From Candidatus Zhuqueibacterota bacterium (GTDB lineage: Bacteria > Zhuqueibacterota > Zhuqueibacteria > Oceanimicrobiales > Oceanimicrobiaceae): a stretch of DNA of 64,000 bases. The DNA lies in assembly GCA_029262055.1 (NCBI GenBank), contig JAJDAD010000003.1:1-64000 (forward strand). Direction: 5' to 3'. This document shows positions 44,744-54,064 of the stretch, piece by piece. Under the pieces are notes generated by a model that worked only from the letters and a program-made list of their open reading frames with translations, did no database searches and was not told where the DNA came from. Both the position numbers and the translations under genes were made by a program. The stretch's first letter is position 1; the number at the start of each line of letters is the position of its first letter.

Positions 44744-45466
44744 CTACTTGAAGACCCGAGTCAGAACTTCCTGGTATGCTTCTTCTACTTTACCAAGATC
44801 TTGTCGGAAACGGTCCTTGTCGAGCTTATCGCCCGATTCAATGTCCCAGAATCGACAAGTGTCCGGAGAAATCTCATCGCCCAGCTTCAACTTTCCAGAT
44901 TTTGCGCGTCCAAACTCCACCTTGAAGTCAACAAGCATCAATTGCCTGCGATAAAAGAATGACTTCAGGACCGCGTTGATCTTCTGAGTGTATCGTTTCA
45001 TGACCTCAACTTCTTCCTCAGTTGCATGCCCAAAGGAAAGAACGTGGTCCTCGTTAATCAGGGGGTCGTTCTTGTCATCATCTTTCAGGTAAAACTCCAT
45101 AATCGGATGCTCAAGCTCCATACCCTCCTCAACACCATAGCGTTTCACCAGACTACCGGTGGCTATGTTGCGCATGACAACCTCAACCGGGATCATTTCG
45201 AGCTTCTTGATCACCATGCTCGTATCAGAGAATTGCGAGACAAAGTGGGTAGGAACATGGTAGCTCTCCAGGTAACTGAAGAGGTGGGCGGAGACCTGAT
45301 TGTTGATAGCTCCCTTAGATTTTATCTTAGCCTTTTTCTTGCCGTTAAAAGCAGTGGCATCATCCTTAAATTCTTGCAGATACAGGTCTTCATTGTCTGT
45401 TTCGAAGACGATCTTCGCCTTACCTTCATACAGCTTCTGTTTCTTCTTAATCTTCGTTTCTTTCAA
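44744..45466 (-). CDS. purC: SAICAR synthetase
   Basis: The protein has 240 residues. KLYEGKAKIVFETDN, FVSQFSDTSMVIKKLEMIPVE and LMLVDFKVEFGRAK are typical of PurC, as is the SPDTCRFWDI segment. It joins aspartate to CAIR in purine biosynthesis. It lies between purB (37 bp upstream) and psd (26 bp downstream). Confidence 0.95.
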   Translation of the reverse strand: MKETKIKKKQKLYEGKAKIVFETDNEDLYLQEFKDDATAFNGKKKAKIKSKGAINNQVSAHLFSYLESYHVPTHFVSQFSDTSMVIKKLEMIPVEVVMRNIATGSLVKRYGVEEGMELEHPIMEFYLKDDDKNDPLINEDHVLSFGHATEEEVEVMKRYTQKINAVLKSFFYRRQLMLVDFKVEFGRAKSGKLKLGDEISPDTCRFWDIESGDKLDKDRFRQDLGKVEEAYQEVLTRVFK

Positions 45467-45503
45467 TTTGCCCTAGCTCCCTCTTTTTATTATAACCAAT
45501 AGG

Positions 45504-46802
45504 TTAGTTCTTTAACCCTACTCTATCAAAAATAAAACCGACGTTCCGCAATTGCCTGTTCAAGTCGAAGCAAGCATTCACTTCCGAGGCAGTTAGATGC
45601 TCATTCATTCCGGCATCCGACTGCGCCACATTCTCGAAATCTTCGTTAGTATCCCAAACCTTCATGGCGCAAGCCTGCACCAGCTTGTAGGCCACTTCTC
45701 GGGTTACACCTTTTCTTGTGAGTGCCAACAGCAACGGTTGTGAAAAAATAAGCCCTCGGGTCTTTCGCAGATTTGCCATCATGTTGTCAGGATAAACCAC
45801 CAGCCCGTCGACAACATCGGTAAATTTCGCAAGGATGTAATCAAGGGCGATTGTACTATCCGGGATGATGATTCGTTCCACGGATGAATGCGTGATATCG
45901 CGTTCATGCCAGAGTGCAACATTGTCCAGGGCCGCCTGAACGTTGCTCTTCACGACCCGCGCCAGACCACAGACTTGTTCACAAGTAACCGGATTGCGCT
46001 TGTGTGGCATGGCCGACGATCCTTTCTGTCCCTTCTCAAAAGGTTCCTCAGCCTCGAGTACTTCGGTTTTTTGCAAGCTGCGAACCTCAGTCGCGAATTT
46101 CTCCAGAGAGGCTGCGACCAGTGCCAGACTGGACAGGTACTCTGCGTGCCGGTCCCGCTGCACGATTTGAGTTGAGACCGGCGCCGGCTTCAGCCCGAGT
46201 TTTTCACAAACATAAGTTTCTACAGACGGGTCGATATGCGCGAAGGTGCCTACCGCCCCCGAAACCTTACCGACGGAAATGGAGTCGATGGCGTGCCTGA
46301 GCCGTTGCTCGCCCCTACCGATCTCATCGTACCAAACCGCCAACTTGAGTCCAAACGTTGTCGGTTCTGCGTGCACGCCATGCGAGCGTCCTATGCACGG
46401 TGTGTCTTTGTATTCCATCGCCCTGCGAGCAACAGCAGAGCGCAGTTTTCGTAAACCTGCCAGCAGCAAGAAACCTGCCTGGCGCAGCGTGCTCGACAGG
46501 GATGTGTCAAGAAGATCCGAGGAAGTCATGCCCAAATGGATGTAGCGGCTGGATGGGCCGACGTGCTCGGCGACATTGGTCAAGAAAGCGATGACGTCGT
46601 GTTTGACGGTCCTTTCGATCTCAAGAATTCTGTCCTTATCGAATTGCGTTTTTTCCCGGATGTCAGCCAAAGCATCGAGGGGTATCTCTCCCAGTTCAGC
46701 CATGGCCTCGCAAGCAAGGACCTCAACTTTCAACCAAGTGCCGAACTTGGTGTTGTCACTCCAGAGGTTTGACATCTCCGGGCGCGAATAACGCTCAATC
46801 AA
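45504..46802 (-). CDS. purB: Adenylosuccinate lyase
   Basis: The protein has 432 residues, full length. The signature GSSAMPHKRNPVTCEQ, the active-site histidine region GRSHGVHAEPTTFG and the opening IERYSRPEMSNLWSD are clear. It cleaves SAICAR and adenylosuccinate, directly following purC in the pathway. It lies 27 bp behind the htrA-type gene. Confidence 0.96.
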   Translation of the reverse strand: MIERYSRPEMSNLWSDNTKFGTWLKVEVLACEAMAELGEIPLDALADIREKTQFDKDRILEIERTVKHDVIAFLTNVAEHVGPSSRYIHLGMTSSDLLDTSLSSTLRQAGFLLLAGLRKLRSAVARRAMEYKDTPCIGRSHGVHAEPTTFGLKLAVWYDEIGRGEQRLRHAIDSISVGKVSGAVGTFAHIDPSVETYVCEKLGLKPAPVSTQIVQRDRHAEYLSSLALVAASLEKFATEVRSLQKTEVLEAEEPFEKGQKGSSAMPHKRNPVTCEQVCGLARVVKSNVQAALDNVALWHERDITHSSVERIIIPDSTIALDYILAKFTDVVDGLVVYPDNMMANLRKTRGLIFSQPLLLALTRKGVTREVAYKLVQACAMKVWDTNEDFENVAQSDAGMNEHLTASEVNACFDLNRQLRNVGFIFDRVGLKN

Positions 46803-46829
46803 CGGGCTTGTAACTCCTTCCCAGACATG

Positions 46830-48008
46830 TCAATTAAGACCTTTCAGCTGCAGAGTGACGTTGCCACTCCGGCCATCACGAATGAGGGTAAGTTCGAGTT
46901 TATCGCCTCCCCTCAAATCGGAGTTGTCTATGACGTTCCAAATATCCCGCTCGCTGTGAACCGCTTTCCCGTTAACCTCGGTTACGATGTCCCCAACCTC
47001 TATGCCGGCTCGCTCAGACGGACTGCCGCGCTCGATCTCCGTGACGATAACGCCTTTTTGCGAGTCAAGCTTGAAATACCGGGCCACCAACGGTGTAATG
47101 TCTTCGACGACCAGGCCGGTCGTCCACTTTCTATTGACGGACCCATGCTCTTTGAGGTCGCGTAGGATTCGCTTGATCCGGTTACTGGGGATGGCAAAGC
47201 CAAGGCCGATAGAGCCGGAACTATAATCGCTACCAGTGTAAATGAATGTGTTCATTCCAATGACATGACCGGCGCCATTCACCAGTGGCCCGCCGCTGTT
47301 GCCCTGATTTATCGCGGCATCGGTTTGAATCATATCCTGATAAACCCGGTCATTGCTCTGTTTGCCAAAATCGCGGTCTATTGCACTGACGACGCCAACG
47401 GTAACCGTCGGCTTTGCGTTTATTTCGAAAAGACCGAACGGATTCCCGACCGCAATCGCCCATTCACCAATGATTATGTCCTGCGAGTTACCGAGCTCAA
47501 TATGGGGATAACTCTCACCTTCGATCTTGATAAGCGCCACATCCGTGATGTAATCCATTCCAATCAGTTTGGCATTGGGCGTACTGCCATCGGAGAGGCT
47601 GACCACAATCTCGGTGGCGTTGTGAACCACATGCTCATTGGTGAGAATGTAACCGTCGGCTGAAATCAGGAAGCCGGATCCGAGGCTCTTCACGGTCCGA
47701 CGCGGGACACGCTCCGGAAAAAAGAATTCCATGAACGGATCGTTAAAACGCCGCCCCCTGCGCGCCTCCCGGATCTGGGTCACATTTATGCCGCACACAG
47801 CCTTGCTGACCCGGCTCACCGCCTGTGTAATCGCGTTCTGACGGCTGTTGGAAATGTCCTCGTTCTCATTGCCCAAGCGCTTATTCTGCGTGGCAGCGTT
47901 CACGGTCGACACCTCAAAACCCTCACTCGAGGAAGGCTTTTCACGGCTGCATGCAGATAGCAGTAATGCAGCGAGCAAAACTGTGCAAAAGAATCTCACG
48001 GCTTTCAC
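46830..48008 (-). CDS. HtrA/DegP-type serine protease, lipid-anchored, one PDZ domain
   Basis: The protein has 392 residues. The N-terminus is a lipoprotein signal with lipobox LLSAC, unusual for DegP proper and more like a membrane-tethered DegS/HtrA. The trypsin-like triad is visible: His in ILTNEHVVHN, Asp in ITDVALIKIE, Ser in NQGNSGGPLVNG. One PDZ domain covers about residues 295-392 (GSPSERAGIEVGDIVTEVNG). It should act in envelope protein quality control. The stop-to-start gap to tal is three bases, so expression is tied to housekeeping genes. Confidence 0.92.
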   Translation of the reverse strand: MKAVRFFCTVLLAALLLSACSREKPSSSEGFEVSTVNAATQNKRLGNENEDISNSRQNAITQAVSRVSKAVCGINVTQIREARRGRRFNDPFMEFFFPERVPRRTVKSLGSGFLISADGYILTNEHVVHNATEIVVSLSDGSTPNAKLIGMDYITDVALIKIEGESYPHIELGNSQDIIIGEWAIAVGNPFGLFEINAKPTVTVGVVSAIDRDFGKQSNDRVYQDMIQTDAAINQGNSGGPLVNGAGHVIGMNTFIYTGSDYSSGSIGLGFAIPSNRIKRILRDLKEHGSVNRKWTTGLVVEDITPLVARYFKLDSQKGVIVTEIERGSPSERAGIEVGDIVTEVNGKAVHSERDIWNVIDNSDLRGGDKLELTLIRDGRSGNVTLQLKGLN

Positions 48009-48011
48009 GTC

Positions 48012-48668
48012 CTAGCTTACTCGGTCCTTAACTTTGTCCCAGTCTGCCAAAAACCTCTCCAAACCGATGTCCGTTAAGGGATGGTTGAATAGCTGGTCGA
48101 ACACCTTATACGGCATGGTGGCAATATCAGCGCCGATCAAAGCTGCCTCCACGACATGGAGCGGATGCCTCAAACTCGCTGCCAGAATCTCAGTTTCAAA
48201 GCCGTAGTTGTCGTAAATCGTCCGGATATCCTGAATAATATCCATGCCCACGCCGCTTATATCGTCAACACGTCCCACAAACGGACTGATAAGTGTGGCA
48301 CCTGCTTTGGCCGCCATCAACGCCTGGCTGGCGCTGAAACACAAGGTGACATTTGTTCTGATCCCTTCAGATGAAAGCGTCTTAACTGCTTTCAGGCCTT
48401 CGCGGATCATGGGTATTTTCACGTAGATATTGGAATGAAGACCCGCCAGGTCCCGTGCCTCGCTCAGCATACCTTCGGCCTCAGTCGAGACTACCTCCGC
48501 GCTGACCGGCCCGTTCACGATCTCACAAATCTGCACCAGGTTGTCCTTAAATTTTCCTTCTTCGCGGGATACAAGAGTAGGATTGGTTGTGACGCCATCC
48601 AGAATCCCCATGCTGGCAGCCTGCCTTATTTCGTCGACATTTGCCGTATCAAGAAAAAACTTCATCAA
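48012..48668 (-). CDS. tal: Transaldolase / fructose-6-phosphate aldolase-like (short class)
   Basis: The protein has 218 residues, the short TalC/FSA class. [32 protein letters not shown], the Schiff-base lysine in YVKIPM and [11 protein letters not shown] are all present. It works in the pentose phosphate pathway or as a fructose-6-phosphate aldolase; the sequence alone does not decide between the two. It stands between truA and the htrA-type gene. Confidence 0.93.
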   Translation of the reverse strand: MMKFFLDTANVDEIRQAASMGILDGVTTNPTLVSREEGKFKDNLVQICEIVNGPVSAEVVSTEAEGMLSEARDLAGLHSNIYVKIPMIREGLKAVKTLSSEGIRTNVTLCFSASQALMAAKAGATLISPFVGRVDDISGVGMDIIQDIRTIYDNYGFETEILAASLRHPLHVVEAALIGADIATMPYKVFDQLFNHPLTDIGLERFLADWDKVKDRVS

Positions 48669-48699
48669 ATGGCTCCTTCCATTGTTGCTACATTAAGGT

Positions 48700-49428
48700 T
48701 CAGTAGTTTACATTTACGAGAAACAGGCCGTGCGCCGGTACTGCACCCCCTGCGCGCGCTCTGTCTTTGGCCTTCAGGATATCTTGCAGGTCGTGTGGAC
48801 TCAACTTGCCGCGGCCGACCTCGACCAGGGTTCCGACAACGATTCGCACCATGTTGTGCAGAAACCTGTTCGCCCGGACCTGCATGAACACCTCATCCTC
48901 CACTTCGTGCCACTCCAAACTCATGACGTCACACAAATAATGCGGTTCGTCTTTGTTTATGCGTGAAAACGCCGTAAAATTGTGCGACCCAACCAGATAA
49001 CCCGCAGCTTCTTTCATCCTCGGGATATCCAGCACGTACTTGCAAAACCAGGAGTATTTTCTGTCTATTGCCCTCGGTCTTTTTGAAATCATGTATCTGT
49101 AGACGCGATTGCTCGCGTCGAAACGACTATGAAATCTCTCCGCCGCTTCAGCCGCACTCAAGACACGCACATCCTCCGGCAGGTAGCTATTAAGCCCCAG
49201 TCGCATGGCCGACAAATCCAGGTCACTCTCACACTTGAAATTGGCTACCTGGCCAAGCGCATGGACCCCGGCGTCGGTTCTGCCGGCTCCGATAATTTTT
49301 ATCGGCTGCTGCAGCAGTTGCTTACCGGCGTCCTGCAAAACACCCTGGATTGTCCGTCCGACCGGCTGCCACTGCCACCCGCAGAACTCAGTACCGTCGT
49401 ACTCGAGTTCGATTCTAATGTTACGCAT
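48700..49428 (-). CDS. truA: tRNA pseudouridine38-40 synthase
   Basis: The protein has about 242 residues from ATG 49428, where the conserved start MRNIRIELEYDGTEFCGWQW begins. The catalytic Asp lies in AGRTDAGVHALGQ, and the C-terminal RFLHNMVRIVVGTLVEVG is typical. It modifies the anticodon arm of tRNAs. It follows ecfT with a two-base gap, an arrangement known in many bacteria. Confidence 0.95.
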   Translation of the reverse strand: MRNIRIELEYDGTEFCGWQWQPVGRTIQGVLQDAGKQLLQQPIKIIGAGRTDAGVHALGQVANFKCESDLDLSAMRLGLNSYLPEDVRVLSAAEAAERFHSRFDASNRVYRYMISKRPRAIDRKYSWFCKYVLDIPRMKEAAGYLVGSHNFTAFSRINKDEPHYLCDVMSLEWHEVEDEVFMQVRANRFLHNMVRIVVGTLVEVGRGKLSPHDLQDILKAKDRARAGGAVPAHGLFLVNVNY

Positions 49429-49430
49429 TC

Positions 49431-50222
49431 TCAAAGTGAGATAATGGCGAACACCAGAAACAAGAAAGAACACCCAAGAGCCAGGAAGTCGTTCCGGCCG
49501 AATGTCAACTCGCGGTAGGACGACCTGTCTTTCCCGCCCGTGTAGCTACGAGCTTCCATTGCCAGCGCCAGAGCCTCGGCCCGGTAAATCGCTGAAACAA
49601 AAAGCGGCAGAATCATCGGAACCATCGCCTTAACCCGAGCCAACAACCTACCGTCCAGCGTGGCTCCCCGCGATAATTGAGCATTCTTCACGCGTCCGGC
49701 CTCATTAACTAAAATAGGCAAAAACCGAAGTGAAAGGGAGGCCATCAGGACCAATTCGTGCACCGGCACCTTTAATCGTTTTAAAGGTGAAAAAAGTTTA
49801 TCCAGTGCATCTGTCAGCTCGATGGGCGGCGTTGTCAGCGTAAACAGCGCCGCAACCAGGATGAGAAAACTCAGCCGCATCGAATATCCCAAACCACTGA
49901 CCAAGCCCTCCCGGGTCACCGGCATGCCGAAGTCAAACAGAGGTTGCCCAGGCGTTGTCAAGGCATGTACTAAAAAAGTTATAAAAAACAGCCAGACGAA
50001 AGGCCGCAAATTCCGAAAAATGGCGCCTGCAGGCAGGCCGGATCGGGCGATCCCTAATGTCAACAGGCTACCCCCTGCGATCAGCACATCAACCTCCATA
50101 GAGATGAACAGACAGGTCATGAGAGTCACGATGGAGATCAGTTTACTTCGGGGATCGAGGCAATGTAGAAAAGAGTTGCCGGGGTAGTATTGGCCTAGTG
50201 TCATGTCCCGCAATAGTGGCAT
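49431..50222 (-). CDS. ecfT: Energy-coupling factor transporter transmembrane protein EcfT
   Basis: The protein has 263 residues with about five to six hydrophobic segments. LDPRSKLISIVTLM near the start and the coupling motifs around AQLSRGATLDG and ALAMEARSYTGG are typical of EcfT. It connects a substrate-binding S component with the ATPases EcfA in vitamin or metal uptake; neither partner is encoded here. It is the first gene of the long operon. The actual start may be ATG 50204, six codons later. Confidence 0.9.
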   Translation of the reverse strand: MPLLRDMTLGQYYPGNSFLHCLDPRSKLISIVTLMTCLFISMEVDVLIAGGSLLTLGIARSGLPAGAIFRNLRPFVWLFFITFLVHALTTPGQPLFDFGMPVTREGLVSGLGYSMRLSFLILVAALFTLTTPPIELTDALDKLFSPLKRLKVPVHELVLMASLSLRFLPILVNEAGRVKNAQLSRGATLDGRLLARVKAMVPMILPLFVSAIYRAEALALAMEARSYTGGKDRSSYRELTFGRNDFLALGCSFLFLVFAIISL

Positions 50223-50246
50223 TCAACCTGTCCGTTTGAAGATTTT

Positions 50247-50275
50247 AATATAAGATTATTATTTTTCAAAATCAA
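50247..50275 (-). promoter_or_regulatory. Candidate promoter of the ecfT-to-gatB operon
   Basis: Minus strand: TTGATT (50275-50270), exactly 17 bases, then TATATT (50252-50247). This would start transcription about 20 bp before the first possible start codon at 50222, or about 35 bp before ATG 50204. It is the best sigma-70-like match I found in the window. Confidence 0.55.
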
Positions 50276-50492
50276 ACCAAAAAAGCCTTAACAGTTGTAC
50301 CAGTTTTGGCTTGATCCTGACAGAAATTCATACTAAATTCGCTTCAGTACCGAGGGAGGACGGTCAACCCCACCACAAATCATTTTCAAGCAAAACAGAT
50401 TCTCTTGAGGCAGAAGAAATCGTTCTTCCGGCAGCAAAGCAAGCAGTTGTAGATAGAGTGCATAGAGCCGTTTTACTTTGGGGGCCTTGACT

Positions 50493-51437
50493 ATGGATCC
50501 ATTGCAACGCCCTGCGCGGAAACTATTGCGGCAGTGTCTGGCCCTTCAACCCGCTAACAGGGTCACCATCGTAGCACACGAGTCGCAGGCTGAAACCGCC
50601 AATGCAATCTGGCAAGTCGCAAAAAAGACCGCGGTTAACAGCGTTTTAGTCTCTTATCGCGCCCGAAGGGCCCGGGACTTTACCATGCCACCGGGAGTCA
50701 CCAACTGCCTGACATGTTCGGATATTGCAGTTGTCCTGACTCCGGTTTTTCTGGAAGAATGCTTATTCGATCCTGCCCGCCAACATGGTGCGCGCGTCGC
50801 GATTCTGCAGTATTCCACACCACGGCAGTTCATCAGAGCACTAGCAAATGACCTGGTGGCTGTCTCCAACAAGAGCCAGAAACTCGCTGATATTCTTTCT
50901 ATTGGAAAATGCATGCAATTGGCCTCTCCATCCGGGACCAACACGCGGGTTGACATCACCAAAACGCGTGGGATTGCGCACGCGGCCCTTGCCCGGAACC
51001 CCGGTGAAATCACTTCTCTGCCTGCCGGTGAGGCCTCAATTCTGATGGACGGCAACATTGAAGGCAGAGTGATACTGGACCGCCTTGCCGGCGGTAAAAA
51101 GAAGCTTGCGCAACCGGCGACCCTTAAGCTTGATGCCGGCGAGGTTGCACAAATACGCGGACAGGGAGAGATAGAAATCCTGCGCAAAGAAATACGAAAG
51201 TTTGGCAGACCGGGACGAAAAATATACGAATTGGGAATTGGTACCAACGATAAAGTTACTTTTGGAAAATCCGCACAGGAAGATGAAAAAGTGTCCGGCG
51301 CAGTACACTTGTCATTTGGCCAGGGCCCAGGCGGACGCGGTGCATCCGACCGCCCTCGTATCAAAGGCATTGTGACGCAGCCAACAGTGTCCATCGATGG
51401 CCGCGTGATTGTCGACCAGGGTGAAATCGTTATATAG
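50493..51437 (+). CDS. Aminopeptidase T/M29-like metalloprotein
   Basis: The protein has 314 residues from ATG 50493; a TTG five codons earlier is in frame. The C-terminal half shows the M29/leucyl aminopeptidase-like pattern LPAGEASILMDGNIEGRVI, ELGIGTNDKVTFGKSAQEDE and KVSGAVHLSFGQGPG. The N-terminal half (VTIVAHESQAETANAIWQVA) fits the same superfamily, which includes NicX-like dioxygenases. It may therefore be a peptidase or an aromatic ring-cleavage relative; metal ligands cannot be fixed by eye. It is convergent with cdsA, eight bases apart. Confidence 0.75.
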   Translation: MDPLQRPARKLLRQCLALQPANRVTIVAHESQAETANAIWQVAKKTAVNSVLVSYRARRARDFTMPPGVTNCLTCSDIAVVLTPVFLEECLFDPARQHGARVAILQYSTPRQFIRALANDLVAVSNKSQKLADILSIGKCMQLASPSGTNTRVDITKTRGIAHAALARNPGEITSLPAGEASILMDGNIEGRVILDRLAGGKKKLAQPATLKLDAGEVAQIRGQGEIEILRKEIRKFGRPGRKIYELGIGTNDKVTFGKSAQEDEKVSGAVHLSFGQGPGGRGASDRPRIKGIVTQPTVSIDGRVIVDQGEIVI

Positions 51438-51445
51438 CAACGCTG

Positions 51446-52273
51446 CTAAAAGACCATGATTCGTAGATAAAAATAAACTATGGGGGCCACCAGGATCTCG
51501 CTGTCGAACCGGTCCAGTATCCCCCCATGTCCGGGAATCAGACCGGACGAATCCTTCACCCCGGCATCCCGCTTCAACAGCGATTCCACCAAATCGCTTA
51601 CTTGCCCAAAACTGCCGCAAATGCCCCCGATGACCAGCGCGTTTGTTCGGCTCAATTCAGCAAAGAAAAACAACTGACTTAAGTACGCAGTCAGAAGTGC
51701 AAACAGGAACCCGAACAGCGTGCCCTCCACCGTCTTATTTGGGCTGACGCGCGCAAAGAGTTTATGCCGACCAAAGCGCGAACCCATAATGTAGGCAGCT
51801 GAGTCACAAATCCAGATGCACAATAATATCAAAATGATCAGCTTGCCGCCGAAGTCGGACTTGAAACCGGACGTCCGCCCCATCTCTCTAATTAGAATCA
51901 AACATCCAAACGGCACGGCTACGTAGAACAACCCGGCGATAGTAGCCGAAATATTGAGAAACGGCGACTCCTGACTGCGAAACAACTCCGAGGTCAGAAT
52001 CACCAGCACGGCAAGCACAATCAGCACAGAAAGCGCCTGAACCTCCCCGTGAAACATGAGGTAACAAATACCCGCACCCGCGACAAATGCCACCAAACGC
52101 TGGGCATTCACGCCTTTGTGATCAGCGAGATTGTAGAATTCGTGCAAGCCCAGCAGGACAATCACACACACCAATGTCGCAAAAAAATAGCTTCCCAACC
52201 ACGCCAGCAAAAGGATCAGCGGTCCCAACGTGATCGTTACGGCCGCCCGGATTCCGAACTTTTTTAGGTCCAG
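51446..52273 (-). CDS. cdsA: Phosphatidate cytidylyltransferase with a probable CTG start
   Basis: The protein has many membrane segments and the CdsA signature near its end (LLKRDAGVKDSSGLIPGHGG, followed by ILDRFDS). It makes CDP-diacylglycerol, the precursor for PssA in the other operon. The first standard start, TTG 52228, lies inside the first membrane segment. In the same frame, CTG 52273 gives the N-terminus LDLKKFGIRAAVTITLG, as in other CdsA proteins, and GGGAGG stands eight bases upstream. There is no ATG, GTG or TTG between the pyrD stop and 52228 in this frame, so CTG is my preferred start. It follows pyrD by 32 bp. Confidence 0.88.
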   Translation of the reverse strand: MDLKKFGIRAAVTITLGPLILLLAWLGSYFFATLVCVIVLLGLHEFYNLADHKGVNAQRLVAFVAGAGICYLMFHGEVQALSVLIVLAVLVILTSELFRSQESPFLNISATIAGLFYVAVPFGCLILIREMGRTSGFKSDFGGKLIILILLCIWICDSAAYIMGSRFGRHKLFARVSPNKTVEGTLFGFLFALLTAYLSQLFFFAELSRTNALVIGGICGSFGQVSDLVESLLKRDAGVKDSSGLIPGHGGILDRFDSEILVAPIVYFYLRIMVF

Positions 52274-52305
52274 GGTGTGTTCCTCCCGATTGTGATAGTA
52301 CGTGA

Positions 52306-53241
52306 TTATGAAGAGGTGTCGTTGTCACACCAGGGTCGCAGAGAACCCACAAGCTCGGCGCAGGCGGGCAACTCGTGCTCCGCGCAGTAGCGCTCTATTC
52401 CTTTGATGACTCTGATTCCGGTAGTGGGGTCGACAAAATTGGCTGTACCGATTTGAATAACGCTGGCCCCGGCGATCAAGAACTCCAGGGCATCATTGCT
52501 GCTAAAAATCCCACCGATGCCGATGATTGGAATGTCTACCTCCTGAGCAACCTCGAACACCTTGGCCAAAGCCACAGGCTTGATTGCAGGCCCGGAGTAA
52601 CCGGCCTTGCCGGCGTAAATTCGGGGTCGTCTGGTCTCCGTGTCGATTGCAAGCCCCACCAGCGTGTTGATCAAAGAGACAGCGTCAGCGCCACCGTCGC
52701 GTGCCGCCCGGGCAATCGTGCTGACCCTGGTGACATTCGGAGTCAGTTTTGCGATCACGGGCCGTCCGGTCACCCGCCGGACCTGCGCCGTGACCTTTTG
52801 GGTGACACTCGGGTCCTGGCTGAACTCCAGTCCGCCTTCGCGTACGTTTGGACAGGAATAATTCAACTCGTATGCAGCGATGCCGCTTTCATCTTCGAGG
52901 TGCTCCACGACGCGCACAAATTCTTCAGCTGTACCACCGGCGATATTTACGATGATTCTGGTCTGCAGCGAGCGCAGAAACGGCAGCTTCTCGGCAATGA
53001 AGGCTTCTACTCCGACGTTGGCCAAACCGATAGAATTCAGCATGCCTGCCGCGACTTCAAAAATTCGTGGCGGTGGGTTGCCGGCCCGGGGGTTTAGGCT
53101 AATCGATTTTGTAACGATTCCACCCAATTGGTTCAGGTCGAAGAGGTCTGCACTTTCGCTGGCGTAGCCAAAAGTACCCGACGCCACCATCACCGGATTC
53201 TGTAGCACCAGATCACCGATCTTGGCCGAGAGGTCAACCAT
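52306..53241 (-). CDS. pyrD: Dihydroorotate dehydrogenase, catalytic subunit (class 1B)
   Basis: The protein has about 311 residues from ATG 53241 (MVDLSAKIGDLVLQNPVMVA), which overlaps pyrK by eight bases; the longer open frame is a shadow over pyrK. AGMLNSIGLANVGVEAFI, YELNYSCPNVREGG with the catalytic Cys region, and IIGIGGIFSSNDALEFL mark the FMN-binding barrel. It oxidises dihydroorotate in pyrimidine synthesis and passes electrons to PyrK. Confidence 0.94.
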   Translation of the reverse strand: MVDLSAKIGDLVLQNPVMVASGTFGYASESADLFDLNQLGGIVTKSISLNPRAGNPPPRIFEVAAGMLNSIGLANVGVEAFIAEKLPFLRSLQTRIIVNIAGGTAEEFVRVVEHLEDESGIAAYELNYSCPNVREGGLEFSQDPSVTQKVTAQVRRVTGRPVIAKLTPNVTRVSTIARAARDGGADAVSLINTLVGLAIDTETRRPRIYAGKAGYSGPAIKPVALAKVFEVAQEVDIPIIGIGGIFSSNDALEFLIAGASVIQIGTANFVDPTTGIRVIKGIERYCAEHELPACAELVGSLRPWCDNDTSS

Positions 53242-54064
53242 GTAACGCAACCTTACCGGCCTCGAAAACAGGGCCGTCAACACAAGTGAGCATGAACCGC
53301 TTACCGTTATCCGCGGTACGTACCGGGCAGCCAACACAAATCCCGAAGCCACATGCCATGGTTGTTTCCAGCGAGATTTGACACTTCACCTGGTATTTCT
53401 TGGCGATCTCGCACATGGCGTTCAGAAACGGTGTGGGCCCGCAAGCAAACAGTTGCACTGAATCCAGATGTTCCGTCTTATCGAGAAATGTAACGAGTGG
53501 CCCGGTGACCAGGCCGCGAAAACCCACGCTGCCGTCTTCGGTAGCCAATTCAACGTCGGCATTTCCTCGCGAAAATCCCTGAGTCAAAACCAATTCGCTT
53601 CCAGTGCGTGCCCCCAGGAAGACACGCACCCGTCTATGCATCGCCACGAGTCTCTCGAACAAGTAAGGGAACGGCGCTACCCCAAGTCCGCCCGCCACGA
53701 GAACAGCATTTTCGGCATCGGGGTCGATGGTAAATCCGTTACCCAACGGCCCCAGGACACTGACTACCTGACCGGTGCGTAGCCTGCTCATGAGTTCGGT
53801 TCCAACACCTACGATTTTCCATACGACTTCGATCCAACCGTCGGATTGATTAACTTGGCTGATGCTGAATGGCCTGCGCAGTATGGGAAACAGGTCCTGG
53901 TTGACTTTAAGATTCACAAACTGGCCGGGCTCAGCCTTTTGCGCTATGTCAGGACATGACAAACGAAGTGAATATATCTGATTGGAAAAGTGCGTGATCG
54001 AAAGGACGCGGCAGTCAAAAATTCCCCGGCTGCCTGCAGGCGAAGCTTCGTTACTCTTCTGCAC
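53234..54064 (-). CDS. pyrK: Dihydroorotate dehydrogenase electron-transfer subunit
   Basis: The protein has 276 residues. FAD-binding motif RRPFSISQVN, NAD-binding VAGGLGVAPFPYLFERL, and the [2Fe-2S] cysteine cluster in ACGFGICVGCPV followed by FMLTCVDGP are visible. It transfers electrons from PyrD to NAD. It overlaps both neighbours: eight bases with pyrD and 14 bases with the TPR lipoprotein gene. Confidence 0.93.
   Translation of the reverse strand: MQKSNEASPAGSRGIFDCRVLSITHFSNQIYSLRLSCPDIAQKAEPGQFVNLKVNQDLFPILRRPFSISQVNQSDGWIEVVWKIVGVGTELMSRLRTGQVVSVLGPLGNGFTIDPDAENAVLVAGGLGVAPFPYLFERLVAMHRRVRVFLGARTGSELVLTQGFSRGNADVELATEDGSVGFRGLVTGPLVTFLDKTEHLDSVQLFACGPTPFLNAMCEIAKKYQVKCQISLETTMACGFGICVGCPVRTADNGKRFMLTCVDGPVFEAGKVALHG

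Noticed and set aside
50654-51394. A 246-codon minus-strand frame opposite the aminopeptidase-like gene
   Set aside because: The plus-strand frame carries the M29-like motifs; the antisense frame shows only biased Arg/Ser/Pro composition.
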